Below, in pieces: positions 34,816-43,006 of a stretch of 64,000 bases of DNA. Source of the stretch: Patulibacter sp. SYSU D01012 (GTDB lineage: Bacteria > Actinomycetota > Thermoleophilia > Solirubrobacterales > Solirubrobacteraceae). Made by a program: the position numbers and the translations under genes. The notes under the pieces were generated by a model. That model had not been told where the DNA came from. It ran no database searches and was given only the letters and a program-made list of their open reading frames with translations. The DNA lies in contig NZ_JAFMTB010000001.1 of NCBI RefSeq assembly GCF_017916475.1, positions 248,001 through 312,000 on the forward strand. Direction: 5' to 3'. Position 1 is the first letter of the stretch; each line of letters opens with the position of its first letter.

Positions 34816-35384
34816 CCGGATCGCCCTGCTCTGGCCGCGGCGATCCGGGACGGGAGCCGAGCCGGCGGCCTCGGCCGACACGTGGTCCAGATCACCGCGC
34901 TCCGGCCGTGGCGATCCGGAAGGCGTTCTTCCCCCGCCCCTCGCCGGCCATCCGTCCCGGATCACCTGACCCCGGCCGTGGCGATCCGGAACACGCCCCG
35001 TTGTGGCCCCTCGTCACGCGTCGTTCGGCCACGCGTTCCGCATCACCCTGCTCTCGCTGCGGCGATCCGGAAGGCGTTCTTCCCCCGCCTCTCGCCGGCC
35101 ATCCGTCCCGGGTCACCGTGCTCTGGCTGCGGCGATCCGGAACACGATCCGTTGTGGCCCCGCGTCACGCGTCGTTCGGCCACGCGTCCCGGGTCACCCT
35201 GCTCTGGCCGCAGCGATCCGGAACACGCCCCGTTGTGGCCCCTCGTCACGCGCTCCTCGGCCACACGTGCCGGATCACCTGAGTCAGGCCGCGGCGATCC
35301 GGAGCACGATGCGCGCCGGCCGCTCGGCCGCCCGCCCCTCGGCGACGTGCTCCAGATCACCCGCGTGCGGCCGCGGCGATCCGG
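34816..35384 (+). repeat. 33-bp palindromic element array 2: eight copies
   Basis: Copies, all exactly 33 bp and in one orientation, start at 34816, 34887, 34957, 35038, 35108, 35189, 35270 and 35352. Pattern: CC[GA]G[AG]TC[AG]CC at the left, TGCTCTGGCCG-like centre, GGCGATCCGG at the right. Spacers are of two classes: 37-38 bp (AAGGCGTTCTTCCCCC... in two) and 48-49 bp (AACACGCCCCGTTGTGG... in three). One copy (34816) has perfectly complementary 10-bp ends. Confidence 0.92.
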
Positions 35385-35397
35385 AACACGATCCGCC

Positions 35398-35500
35398 CGC
35401 GCCCGCCCGACCCGCCCGCGCTCGACCCGCCCGCGCCCGCCCGACCCGCCCGCGCCCGACCCGCCCGCGCCCGCCCGACCCGCCCGGGGCCACGCGACTC
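35398..35500. repeat. Low-complexity CGCCCGACC-like tract
   Basis: About 100 bp built from CGCCCGCGCC, CGCCCGACC and CGCTCGACC units following the last 33-bp element. It is strand-asymmetric (C-rich on plus). Confidence 0.8.
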
Positions 35501-35550
35501 GCCCTCACCGCCCCCAAAGATGCCCCCCGGGAATGATTCGCGCCCGCATT

Positions 35551-35586
35551 GGAATACCCGGAATCCCGGTAGTCCTTTGCTAGTTT
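35551..35586 (+). promoter_or_regulatory. cysH promoter region with putative sulfur-regulator sites
   Basis: GGAATACCCG (35551-35560) and CGGAATCCCG (35559-35568) overlap and precede a TAGTTT box (35581-35586). This AT-richer island is unlike its surroundings. If the box is the -10, the leader is about 58 nt and contains a GTGGCC/GGCCAC stem (35602-35607 / 35623-35628). Confidence 0.4.
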
Positions 35587-35650
35587 TGATCCACCGGCTG
35601 CGTGGCCCCGTGCGTCCGCGGCGGCCACCTCTCCCGGACGGATCGCCGCG

Positions 35651-36352
35651 ATGAGCACCCCCGCAGACAGCGCCACCACCGCCGGCCCGCCGGTGCCCGA
35701 GCTCCCCGACCTCGAGGCGTCGTCGGCCGCCGAGGTCGTCGCCTGGGCGCTGGACGAGTACCACCCGCAGATCGCGCTGGCGTGCTCGTTCCAGAAGGAG
35801 GAGTCCGTCCTGCTCGACCTCCTCTTCAAGGCGAATCCGGACGCGCGCGTCTTCGCCCTCGACACCGACGTGCTGTTCGAGGAGACCTACGAGCTGTGGC
35901 GCCAGACCGAGGCGCGCTACGACACGACGATCGAGCGCTGGCACGGTCCGACGCTGAACGAGCAGGCCGCCGAGCACGGCGACCGGCTGTGGGAGCGCGA
36001 CCCCTCGAAGTGCTGCGGCATCCGCAAGGTCGCGCCGCTGCGCGCCGGCCTGTCGAAGCTGGACGCGTGGATCACGGGCATCCGCCGCGAGCAGTCGCCG
36101 GCGCGCGCGAACGCCGCCAAGGTCGAATGGGACGACGCCTTCGGCCTGGTCAAGGTCAACCCGCTCGCGGACTGGACCGACAAGGACGTCTGGCGCTACG
36201 TCATGGCGCACGACCTGCCGTACAACCCGCTGCACGACCGCGGCTACTCGTCCATCGGCTGCTTCCCGTGCACGAACCCGGGCGAGGGCCGCGCGGGGCG
36301 CTGGGCCAGCTCGGACAAGATCGAGTGCGGACTGCACCAGGAGGACGCATGA
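35651..36352 (+). CDS. cysH: Assimilatory APS reductase, Fe-S type (CysH)
   Basis: 233 residues. It reduces adenosine 5'-phosphosulfate to sulfite and AMP using thioredoxin. The catalytic Cys226 is in the C-terminal ECGLH motif. Two cysteine pairs, Cys121-Cys122 (KCCGIRK) and Cys204/Cys207 (CFPC), are the 4Fe-4S ligands that mark APS-specific rather than PAPS-specific enzymes. ACSFQKEESVLLD and ALDTDVLFEETY form the nucleotide site. The absence of an APS kinase in this cluster fits an APS route. Its stop overlaps the cysD start (ATGA), so cysHDN is one coupled operon. Confidence 0.95.
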   Translation: MSTPADSATTAGPPVPELPDLEASSAAEVVAWALDEYHPQIALACSFQKEESVLLDLLFKANPDARVFALDTDVLFEETYELWRQTEARYDTTIERWHGPTLNEQAAEHGDRLWERDPSKCCGIRKVAPLRAGLSKLDAWITGIRREQSPARANAAKVEWDDAFGLVKVNPLADWTDKDVWRYVMAHDLPYNPLHDRGYSSIGCFPCTNPGEGRAGRWASSDKIECGLHQEDA

Positions 36353-37308
36353 GCGACGCCACCGCCGACGTGACGACCGCGGTGCAGGGCCCGGCCGTCG
36401 CCGGACTCTCCAAGCTGCGGGCGCTGGAGTCCGAGGCGATCCACGTCATGCGCGAGGTCGCCGCCGAGCTCGAGCGGCCGGCGCTGCTGTTCTCGGGCGG
36501 CAAGGACTCCATCGTCCTGCTGCGCCTGGCCGAGAAGGCGTTCCGTCCCGGCCGCTTCCCCTTCCCGCTCGTGCACGTCGACACCGGGCACAACTTCGAC
36601 GAGGTCCTCGACTTCCGCGACCGCCGCGCCGCCGAGCTGGGCGAGCGGCTGATCGTGGCGCGGGTGCAGGACACGATCGACGCCGGGCGCGTGGCCGACG
36701 GCTACGACCCCGCGAGGCCCGGCTCCTCGCGCAACCAGCAGCAGACGCAGACGCTGCTGGACTGCATCGAGGAGCACCGCTTCGACGCGTGCTTCGGCGG
36801 TGCCCGCCGGGACGAGGAGCGCGCCCGCGCGAAGGAGCGCATCTTCTCGTTCCGCGACGACTTCGGCGGCTGGGACCCGAAGAACCAGCGGCCCGAGCTG
36901 TGGAACCTCTACAACGGCCGGCTGCGGTCGGGCGAGAACGTCCGCGTCTTCCCGATCTCGAACTGGACCGAGCTCGACGTCTGGCAGTACATCGCCGAGG
37001 AGCGGCTGGTGCTGCCGTCGATCTACTTCGCCCACGAGCGCGAGGTGGTCCGCCGGAACGGGATGCTCTACGCGGTCTCGCCGTACCTGCGGCCGCACGA
37101 GGGGGAGACCGTCGAGACGCTGTCGGTCCGCTACCGCACCGTCGGCGACCTGACGATCACCGGGGCGGTGGAGTCGACGGCGAGCACGCTCGAGGACGTC
37201 GTCGCCGAGATCGCCGCCACGCGCGTGACCGAGCGCGGCGAGACCCGCGCCGACGACCGCGTGTCCGAGGCCGCGATGGAGGACCGCAAGGTCCAGGGGT
37301 ACTTCTAG
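36349..37308 (+). CDS. cysD: Sulfate adenylyltransferase subunit 2 (CysD)
   Basis: 319 residues. It is the adenylylating subunit of ATP sulfurylase (sulfate + ATP to APS + PPi). PP-loop SGGKDS at residues 49-54, VHVDTGHNFDEVL, GARRDEERARAKER and the C-terminal RYRTVGDLT...TERGETRADDR are family hallmarks. AGGAGG lies just before the ATG, which overlaps the cysH stop. Length (about 300-320) is normal. It works as a complex with the GTPase CysN encoded directly after it. Confidence 0.96.
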   Translation: MSDATADVTTAVQGPAVAGLSKLRALESEAIHVMREVAAELERPALLFSGGKDSIVLLRLAEKAFRPGRFPFPLVHVDTGHNFDEVLDFRDRRAAELGERLIVARVQDTIDAGRVADGYDPARPGSSRNQQQTQTLLDCIEEHRFDACFGGARRDEERARAKERIFSFRDDFGGWDPKNQRPELWNLYNGRLRSGENVRVFPISNWTELDVWQYIAEERLVLPSIYFAHEREVVRRNGMLYAVSPYLRPHEGETVETLSVRYRTVGDLTITGAVESTASTLEDVVAEIAATRVTERGETRADDRVSEAAMEDRKVQGYF

Positions 37309-38655
37309 ATGACGACCGCCACCACGCCGCATGCCGGCCCCGTCGCCGCGACCGCCGACCTGCTGCGGGTCGCCACCGCGGGCTCCGTCGACGACGGCAA
37401 GTCGACGCTCATCGGCCGCCTGCTCTACGACTCGAAGCAGGTGCTCGTCGACCAGCTCGAGCAGGTGCAGGAGGCGTCGGTCCGCCGCCACGGCGCCGGC
37501 GCCGTCGACCTGTCGCTGCTGACGGACGGCCTGCGCGCCGAGCGCGAGCAGGGCATCACGATCGACGTCGCCTACCGCTACTTCACGACCGGCGACCGCA
37601 GCTTCATCCTGGCCGACACCCCCGGCCACGTGCAGTACACGCGCAACATGGTCACGGGCGCGTCGACCGCCGACCTGGTGATCGTGCTCGTCGACGCGCG
37701 CCAGGGCGTCATCGAGCAGACCCGGCGCCACACGTTCATCGCGTCGCTGCTCGGCATCCGCCACGTGACGTTCGCGGTCAACAAGATGGACCTCGTCGAC
37801 TGGGACGAGGAGCGCTTCCGGGCGATCGAGGCGGAGACGACGCGGATCGCCGCGCAGCTCGGCATCCCCGACATCCACGTCATCCCGATCAGCGCGCTCG
37901 AGGGCACGAACGTCGTCGACCGCGGCGACGTGCCCGGGTGGTACCCCGAGGACGCCGACCACCCGACGCTGCTGCGCCATCTGCAGACGGTGCAGGTGGC
38001 GAGCGACCGCAACCTGACCGACGTGCGCTTCCCCGTGCAGTGGGTGATCCGGCCTGGAGGGGCGGTGGGTCGGGACGGGGTCCGTGCGGCGGATGCGGAC
38101 CTGCACGACTACCGCGGCTACGCGGGGCAGGTCGCCGGCGGCGTGCTGCGGCCGGGCGACGAGGTGCAGGTGCTGCCGTCCGGCGTGCGCACCCGGATCG
38201 CGCGGATCGAGACCTTCGACGGCGACCTGGACGAGGCGACGGCGCCGATGTCGGTGACGGTGCACCTGCAGGACGACGTCGACGTCTCGCGCGGCGACGT
38301 CCTCGTCGGGGCCGGCGACGACGCCGCGGCGCTGTGCCGCCGCGAGTTCGAGGCCGACGTCTGCTGGATGAGCGACCGTCCGTTGCGCCCGGGTCAGCGG
38401 CTGCTGCTCAAGCACACGACGACGACCACGGTGGCGAAGGTCGACGCGGTGCTCGACCGGCTCGACCTTCACACCCTGGACCGCGTGGCGCCCGACGCCG
38501 CCGGCGGGCTGGAGCTGAACGACATCGGCCGGATCCGCCTGCGGGTGAAGCGCCCGCTCGTCGCGGACCCCTACGACGTCGACCGCACGACCGGCGCGTT
38601 CATCCTCGTCGACGAGGGCACGAACGACACGGTCGCCGGCGGGATGATCCGCTAG
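37309..38655 (+). CDS. cysN: Sulfate adenylyltransferase subunit 1, GTPase (CysN)
   Basis: 448 residues, EF-Tu-like GTPase that drives APS formation by CysD. G1 is GSVDDGKSTLIGRLLYD (about residues 23-39), G3 DTPGHVQYTRNM, G4 NKMDLVDW. Beta-barrel domains II and III follow. The protein ends at about 448 residues, so the APS-kinase domain seen in CysNC fusions is missing. The ATG directly follows the cysD TAG with no gap. A short variable stretch (GGAVGRDGVRAADADLHDYR, about 247-266) is an expansion in the barrel loop. Confidence 0.95.
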   Translation: MTTATTPHAGPVAATADLLRVATAGSVDDGKSTLIGRLLYDSKQVLVDQLEQVQEASVRRHGAGAVDLSLLTDGLRAEREQGITIDVAYRYFTTGDRSFILADTPGHVQYTRNMVTGASTADLVIVLVDARQGVIEQTRRHTFIASLLGIRHVTFAVNKMDLVDWDEERFRAIEAETTRIAAQLGIPDIHVIPISALEGTNVVDRGDVPGWYPEDADHPTLLRHLQTVQVASDRNLTDVRFPVQWVIRPGGAVGRDGVRAADADLHDYRGYAGQVAGGVLRPGDEVQVLPSGVRTRIARIETFDGDLDEATAPMSVTVHLQDDVDVSRGDVLVGAGDDAAALCRREFEADVCWMSDRPLRPGQRLLLKHTTTTTVAKVDAVLDRLDLHTLDRVAPDAAGGLELNDIGRIRLRVKRPLVADPYDVDRTTGAFILVDEGTNDTVAGGMIR

Positions 38656-38717
38656 ACGGGCGCGGGGCGCTGGGGGCCCGCCGCCGCCGGCCCCGAGGGC
38701 CTTTCGCCCTGCGCCGC

Positions 38718-38805
38718 CGCACCGCTGCGCCGCGGGCCTGCGGCGGGGCCTGCCGCCCGGGCCCCCGGGCCCGTCTCGCACCGCTGCGCCGCGGGCCTGC
38801 GGCGG
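38718..38805. repeat. 29-bp direct repeat pair after cysN
   Basis: Identical 29-bp copies at 38718-38746 and 38777-38805, 59 bp apart. Each contains the hairpin GCCGC-GGGCCT-GCGGC. They may act as a transcription end signal for cysHDN. Confidence 0.7.
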
Positions 38806-38843
38806 AGCCGGGGCCTTCTGGGGACCGGCCGCCGGGTCGGCCC

Positions 38844-39173
38844 TCAGCCGCCCGCCACCGCGCGGACGATCCGCAGCGCGACGTGGTCCCGGCCCGTGAC
38901 CGTCGCCGTCACGCGCAGCCCGCCGATCCGGGCGGTGTCCCCCCGCGCGACCCGTGCGCGCATCCCGTCGACCGTCACGGCGACGTCCCCGGGCTGCAGG
39001 TCGGAGACCCCCACGGTGACGCCCAGCTCGTCGACGCGCATCTCGGCGTCGCCGTCCGCCTCGAGCGTGCAGACGCTGCCGCCGTGGCACGCGTAGGCGC
39101 TCTCGGTCCCGCAGCCGACGGCGCCCGCCCCCGCGAGGGCCAGGAGCAGCAGGACGGGCAGGCGGGCACGCAT
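38844..39173 (-). CDS. Small putative lipoprotein, 109 aa
   Basis: Short signal sequence (MRARLPVLLLLALAGAGAVG) followed by a cysteine at residue 21 and GTESAY, as in lipobox-type lipoproteins, although VG-C in place of LAGC is not ideal. The remaining 85 residues are beta-rich (DELGVTVGVSDLQPGDVAVT, then GLRVTATVTGRDHVALRIV) with two further cysteines (ACHGGSVC) that could form a disulfide. It is probably anchored outside the membrane. No family is recognised. It is divergent from the DoxX gene. Confidence 0.65.
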   Translation of the reverse strand: MRARLPVLLLLALAGAGAVGCGTESAYACHGGSVCTLEADGDAEMRVDELGVTVGVSDLQPGDVAVTVDGMRARVARGDTARIGGLRVTATVTGRDHVALRIVRAVAGG

Positions 39174-39254
39174 CGCCGGCCAGCCTACCGGCGGCTCACG
39201 CCCCTTCCGCGATCCTTAGGTCACCCTGACAAGCGTCTTCGTAGGTTGCGGCGC

Positions 39255-39752
39255 ATGTCCCCCATCAAGACCCTCCTCCTCCCGCGCAGCACGACGGACG
39301 GCCCGGCCGACGTCGGCCTGCTCGCCCTGCGCCTGGTCCTCGGCGCCGTCTTCGTCGCGCACGGCGCGCAGAAGCTGTTCGGCGCCTGGGGCGGGGGCGG
39401 CATCTCCGGCACCGGCCAGGCGTTCGAGGCCGTCGGGCTGTCGCCCGGCGAGCCGCTCGCGGCGCTCGCGGGCACCGGCGAGCTCGTCGGCGGCGTGCTG
39501 CTGGCGCTCGGCCTGCTCACCCGCCTGGGCGCGCTGTCCGTCGGCACGTCGATGGTCGTCGCGATCGTGGCGATGCACCTGCCGGGGCCGTTCCTGGGCG
39601 GCTACGAGCTGCCGCTGGCGCTCCTGGCCGCGGCGTTCGCCGTGATGCTGGTCGGCCCCGGGCGCCTGAGCCTGGACGCCGTGCTGCGCCGCCGCCTGGA
39701 CGGTGCGCCCGCCACCGGCCGGGCGCGCGCCGGGTCGCCCGTCGCGGGCTGA
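39255..39752 (+). CDS. DoxX-family membrane protein
   Basis: 165 residues with four hydrophobic helices. The family pattern LALRLVLGAVFVAHGAQKLF (residues about 24-43), then GTGELVGGVLLALGLLTRLG and AIVAMHLPGPF, is typical of DoxX proteins. These membrane proteins are linked to thiol, quinone or electron-transfer homeostasis in some bacteria. Probably leaderless: TAGGTT (39242-39247) ends 7 nt before the ATG. Unlike the DoxX gene at 49370 it has no TTGC-N4-GCAA palindrome upstream. Confidence 0.88.
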   Translation: MSPIKTLLLPRSTTDGPADVGLLALRLVLGAVFVAHGAQKLFGAWGGGGISGTGQAFEAVGLSPGEPLAALAGTGELVGGVLLALGLLTRLGALSVGTSMVVAIVAMHLPGPFLGGYELPLALLAAAFAVMLVGPGRLSLDAVLRRRLDGAPATGRARAGSPVAG

Positions 39753-40175
39753 GGCGCGGGCGGCCAGGTCGCGACGGCGGTCCCGCCCGCGTGCGGCGCC
39801 GCCGGCCGAGGGCCCGCCCGCGGGGCGCCGCCCGCCGCCGCGCCGCCCCGACGCGGCGCGCGGGCATCCGATCCCCCGCCGCGGGCGTAGTACCGGGTGA
39901 CGTGGCGCGGGACGCCGGTCCGGTCCCGGCCCCCGCGCGCGTCGTTCTCCGACGGGGCGCCGGCCCGGTACGGCCCCGTTCCCCCGCGGCGGCGGGGCGG
40001 CGTGGCCTCCACCGCGCCGCCTCGTCGCGCGGCCGGCACCCCCACGGACGGACGCCGTCCGGCCCCGCGGCGGGTCGGCGTACACCCGACCGTCCCCCGG
40101 CCGGCCCCCGCCCGGCGGGCCGGTGTACATGCGGGCGGCGGCCCGCGCCGTCGATCCAATAGATTGGCGCCGTCT
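39753..40175. other. GC-rich intergenic region upstream of the biotin carboxylase
   Basis: 423 bp, almost pure G+C with no supportable gene. At its end the AT-rich perfect inverted repeat CCAATAGATTGG (40156-40167) covers a TAGATT box (40160-40165) that ends 10 nt before the accA-type ATG. It is a plausible operator over a -10 element. Confidence 0.5.
40156..40167 (+). promoter_or_regulatory. Palindrome over the putative -10 of the biotin carboxylase gene
   Basis: CCAAT-AG-ATTGG, perfect, in an otherwise GC-saturated region, 8 nt before the ATG. It could be a repressor site; the regulator is unknown. Confidence 0.4.
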
Positions 40176-41987
40176 ATGTTCGAGAAGATCCTGGTCGCCA
40201 ACCGCGGGGAGATCGCCATCCGCATCATGCGGGCGTGCGAGGAGCTCGGGATCAAGACCGTCGCCGTCTACTCCGAGCTCGACCGGGACGCGCTGCACGT
40301 CCAGCGCGCCGACGAGGCCTACCTGCTGGGCCCCGCCGAGGCGTCCGCGAGCTACCTCAACGTCGACCGCATCGTCGAGGTCGTCCGGGAGTCGGGCGCG
40401 GACGCGGTGCATCCCGGCTACGGCTTCCTCTCCGAGAACGCGGCGTTCGTGCAGCGCCTCGAGACGGAGGGCATCACCTTCATCGGCCCGCCCGCGTCCG
40501 CCATCGACGCGATGGGCTCCAAGACGAAGGCCCGCGAGCTGATGCAGAAGGCCGGCGTGCCGATCGTGCCCGGCACGACCGAGCCGGTCGAGACGTACGA
40601 GGACGCGCTGCGCATCGCGAAGGACGAGATCGGCTTCCCCGTCGCGGTGAAGGCAGCGTCCGGCGGCGGCGGCAAGGGCTTCCGCGTCGCGCTGACCGAG
40701 GACAAGCTCAAGGACGCCTTCGAGGGCGCGTCCCGCGAGGGCGAGAAGTTCTTCTCGGACGGCACGGTCTACCTGGAGCGCTACCTGCCGCGCCCGCGCC
40801 ACGTCGAGATCCAGGTGCTGGCCGACACGCACGGCAACGTGATCCACCTGGGCGAGCGCGACTGCTCGATCCAGCGCCGGCACCAGAAGCTGATCGAGGA
40901 GGCGCCCGCCCCGCCGTGGGTCGTCGACGAGGAGCTGCGCCAGAGGATCGGCAAGATCGGCATCGACGCCGCCAAGGCCGTCAACTACGTCGGCGCAGGC
41001 ACGATCGAGGGCATGCTCCAGGACGGGGAGTACTTCTTCCTCGAGATGAACACGCGCGTGCAGGTCGAGCACTGCGTGACCGAGGCCGTCACCGGCATCG
41101 ACATCGTCAAGCAGGGCATCAAGGCCGCCGCCGGCTACGAGCTGGACTACAAGCAGGAGGACGTCGTCCTGCGCGGCCACGCCATCGAGGCCCGCATCAA
41201 CGCGGAGTCCGCCCCGATGAACTTCGCCCCGACCCCGGGCGCGATCGGCGAGTACCTGGAGCCGTCGGGCCCCGGCGTGCGCGTCGACTCGGGCGTCGGC
41301 GCCGGCGGCGTCGTCTCGCCGCAGTACGACCCGATGGTCGCCAAGCTCATCGTCTGGGACGTCGACCGCGAGCAGGCCACGCAGCGCATGCTCCGGGCCC
41401 TCTCCGAGTACAAGATCGAGGGCCTGACGACCCTGATCCCGTTCCACCAGACGATCTTCGCCACGGAGAACTGGGCGAAGGCGTCCACGTGCTCCGAGCT
41501 GCTCGAGGACAAGGACTGGCTCAAGTCGACCGCGCCGGCCGAGCCCGTCGTCCCGATCGACCAGGACGACGACGAGACCGTCACCCGCGAGTACGCGGTC
41601 GAGGTCTCCGGGCGCAAGTTCGACGTCAAGGTCCACGGCGAGGCGTTCGGCCCGGTGGGCACGGTCGCGGCGGGGGCCGTCGGCGGCAACGGCGCCGGGG
41701 CCGGCGCCGGCAAGAAGAAGCGCTCGGAGCGGAAGAAGTCGGGCGGCGGCGGCGCCGACGACCTGCCCTCGCCGATCCAGGGCAACATGTGGAAGGTCGT
41801 CGCCCACGAGGGGCAGGAGGTCGCCGAGGGCGACCTGATCTGCATCATCGAGGCGATGAAGATGGAGAACGAGATCACCGCCCACAAGTCCGGCGTGATC
41901 ACGACGCTCGCCGCCAAGGAGGGCGAGCCCATCAACACCGGCGACCTGATCGCGACGATCAAGGCCGCCGACGCCGCGGCCGAGTAG
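40176..41987 (+). CDS. accA: Acyl-CoA carboxylase alpha chain: biotin carboxylase + BCCP
   Basis: 603 residues. Residues 1-450 are an ATP-grasp biotin carboxylase: start FEKILVANRGEIAIRIMRAC, glycine-rich ATP loop AASGGGGKGFR, ERDCSIQRRHQKL, FLEMNTRVQVEHCVTEAVTG. A Gly/Lys linker (about 505-530) leads to the biotin carrier domain, where EAMKMENE holds the biotinylated lysine. It carboxylates biotin and hands it to a PccB-type carboxyltransferase; pccB at 19608 is a likely partner. The -10-like TAGATT is inside a CCAATAGATTGG palindrome. The gene symbol follows actinobacterial usage for the fused alpha chain. Confidence 0.93.
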   Translation: MFEKILVANRGEIAIRIMRACEELGIKTVAVYSELDRDALHVQRADEAYLLGPAEASASYLNVDRIVEVVRESGADAVHPGYGFLSENAAFVQRLETEGITFIGPPASAIDAMGSKTKARELMQKAGVPIVPGTTEPVETYEDALRIAKDEIGFPVAVKAASGGGGKGFRVALTEDKLKDAFEGASREGEKFFSDGTVYLERYLPRPRHVEIQVLADTHGNVIHLGERDCSIQRRHQKLIEEAPAPPWVVDEELRQRIGKIGIDAAKAVNYVGAGTIEGMLQDGEYFFLEMNTRVQVEHCVTEAVTGIDIVKQGIKAAAGYELDYKQEDVVLRGHAIEARINAESAPMNFAPTPGAIGEYLEPSGPGVRVDSGVGAGGVVSPQYDPMVAKLIVWDVDREQATQRMLRALSEYKIEGLTTLIPFHQTIFATENWAKASTCSELLEDKDWLKSTAPAEPVVPIDQDDDETVTREYAVEVSGRKFDVKVHGEAFGPVGTVAAGAVGGNGAGAGAGKKKRSERKKSGGGGADDLPSPIQGNMWKVVAHEGQEVAEGDLICIIEAMKMENEITAHKSGVITTLAAKEGEPINTGDLIATIKAADAAAE

Positions 41988-41996
41988 CCGCGGGGC

Positions 41997-42056
41997 GGCG
42001 CGGGCCCCGGCCCGCGCCCCGGCAGGATCCGACGGGCCGCGCATCGCGCGGCCCGT
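41997..42056. terminator. Double hairpin after the biotin carboxylase gene
   Basis: GGCGCGGGCC/GGCCCGCGCC with a 2-nt gap (41997-42018), then ACGGGCCGCGC (42032-42042) and GCGCGGCCCGT (42046-42056) with loop ATC. Both are perfect stems. Confidence 0.65.
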
Positions 42057-42207
42057 TCGCGTTCGGGGCCGCGCCGGTCGGGCCCCGGATGGGCGCGCGG
42101 CCGAGACGGGCGCGCGGCCGAGACGGGCGGTCGAGCCGGAGCCGTGGCGGCGGAGCGGGCGTGTCGTCGCCGCCCGGACCGGCGGGGCCGGCGCCCCCGG
42201 CCGCGCC

Positions 42208-43002
42208 TCAGCCGCGCTCGTCCATGATGGCGTTGCCGCCGTCGACGACCACGACCTGGCCCGTGGTGTACGACGCCTCCGGCGTGGCGAGCATCGCGAC
42301 GGCCGACGCCACCTCGTCCGGGCGGCCGGGCCGGCCCAGGGGCGTCGCCGCGCCCATCCGCAGCTCGTGCGGCGTCGACGACGGGGTGGCGATCCAGCCG
42401 GGGGCCACCGCGTTGGCCGTCACGCCGCGCCCGGCGACCTCGACCGCCAGGGCCCGCGTCAGGCCGACCATGCCGGCCTTCGCGGCGTGGTAGCCGGCGT
42501 CGCCCGCGTAGGCCAGCAGCGGGCCGGACACGGAGGCGACGTTGACCACCCGGCCGAAGCCCGCGTCCAGCATCCCGGGCACGGCTGCGCGGGTCACGTA
42601 GAACGCGCTGGAGAGGTTGCGGTCCAGCGCGTCCCGCCAGCCGGCGTCGTCCAGCGCGACGAGCGGGGCGGTCACGCCGGGGTCGCCGACCGCCGTCATC
42701 CCCGCGTTGTTGACGAGCACGTCCACGCGCCCGTGGCGCTCGCGGACCGCGGCGACGAGCGCCCCGGCCGCGGCGGGATCCGTCAGGTCGGCGGCGTGCG
42801 CGCTGGCGTCCGCGCCGGCGGCGACGAGCTCGGCGGCGCGGTCGTGGATGCGCGCGCCGCGGCCCGCGACGGCGACGGCGGCGCCCATCGCCGCCAGGTG
42901 GCGCGCGCAGGCGAAGCCGATGCCGTCCGCGCTGCCCGCCCCCGTCACCAGCGCCACCCGCCCGTCGAGCCAGAAGGGGACGGGCAGGGCGGCGGCGGTC
43001 AT
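42208..43002 (-). CDS. Short-chain dehydrogenase/reductase (SDR)
   Basis: 264 residues. Classical SDR: cofactor motif VTGAGSADGIGFACARHLA, NNAG (about residue 98), catalytic Ser in NVASVSG and YHAAKAG (Tyr-x3-Lys). C-terminal GRPGRPDEVASAVAMLAT and TTGQVVVVDGGNA are as in FabG-like oxidoreductases. The substrate is unknown. The ATG lies 4 nt after the stop of the membrane-anchored protein encoded upstream on the same strand, so they form an operon. The fold assignment is sure; FabG, alcohol or sugar dehydrogenase activity cannot be separated. Confidence 0.92.
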   Translation of the reverse strand: MTAAALPVPFWLDGRVALVTGAGSADGIGFACARHLAAMGAAVAVAGRGARIHDRAAELVAAGADASAHAADLTDPAAAGALVAAVRERHGRVDVLVNNAGMTAVGDPGVTAPLVALDDAGWRDALDRNLSSAFYVTRAAVPGMLDAGFGRVVNVASVSGPLLAYAGDAGYHAAKAGMVGLTRALAVEVAGRGVTANAVAPGWIATPSSTPHELRMGAATPLGRPGRPDEVASAVAMLATPEASYTTGQVVVVDGGNAIMDERG

Positions 43003-43006
43003 GCCG

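Larger units (their letters stand above)
34599..35650. other. Intergenic region between cysI and cysH, repeat array and promoter
   Basis: 1052 bp. 34599-34815 is low-complexity GC with GGACGGGCGCGGGGCGGC-like units. 34816-35384 is the 33-bp element array. 35398-35500 is a (CGCCCGACC)n-like tract. 35520-35650 is the only AT-richer part and holds the cysH promoter. All plus-strand frames are nearly open through the array, but the 70- and 81-bp periods shift frames, so it is not coding. Confidence 0.7.

Noticed and set aside
34816-35384. CRISPR array (33-bp repeats with 37-49-bp spacers)
   Set aside because: The spacers are not unique: they fall into two recurrent classes and are themselves near-identical. 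No cas gene is in the window, and the same element occurs inside a coding gene.
34626-35583. Open plus-strand frames through the 33-bp element array
   Set aside because: Repeat periods of 70 and 81-82 bp do not keep one frame, and no start signal or conserved protein is seen.
35533-35583. Mini-ORF MIRARIGIPGIPVVLC upstream of cysH, as a cysteine leader peptide
   Set aside because: It lies upstream of the likely -10 box (35581-35586), so it would not be on the cysH mRNA.
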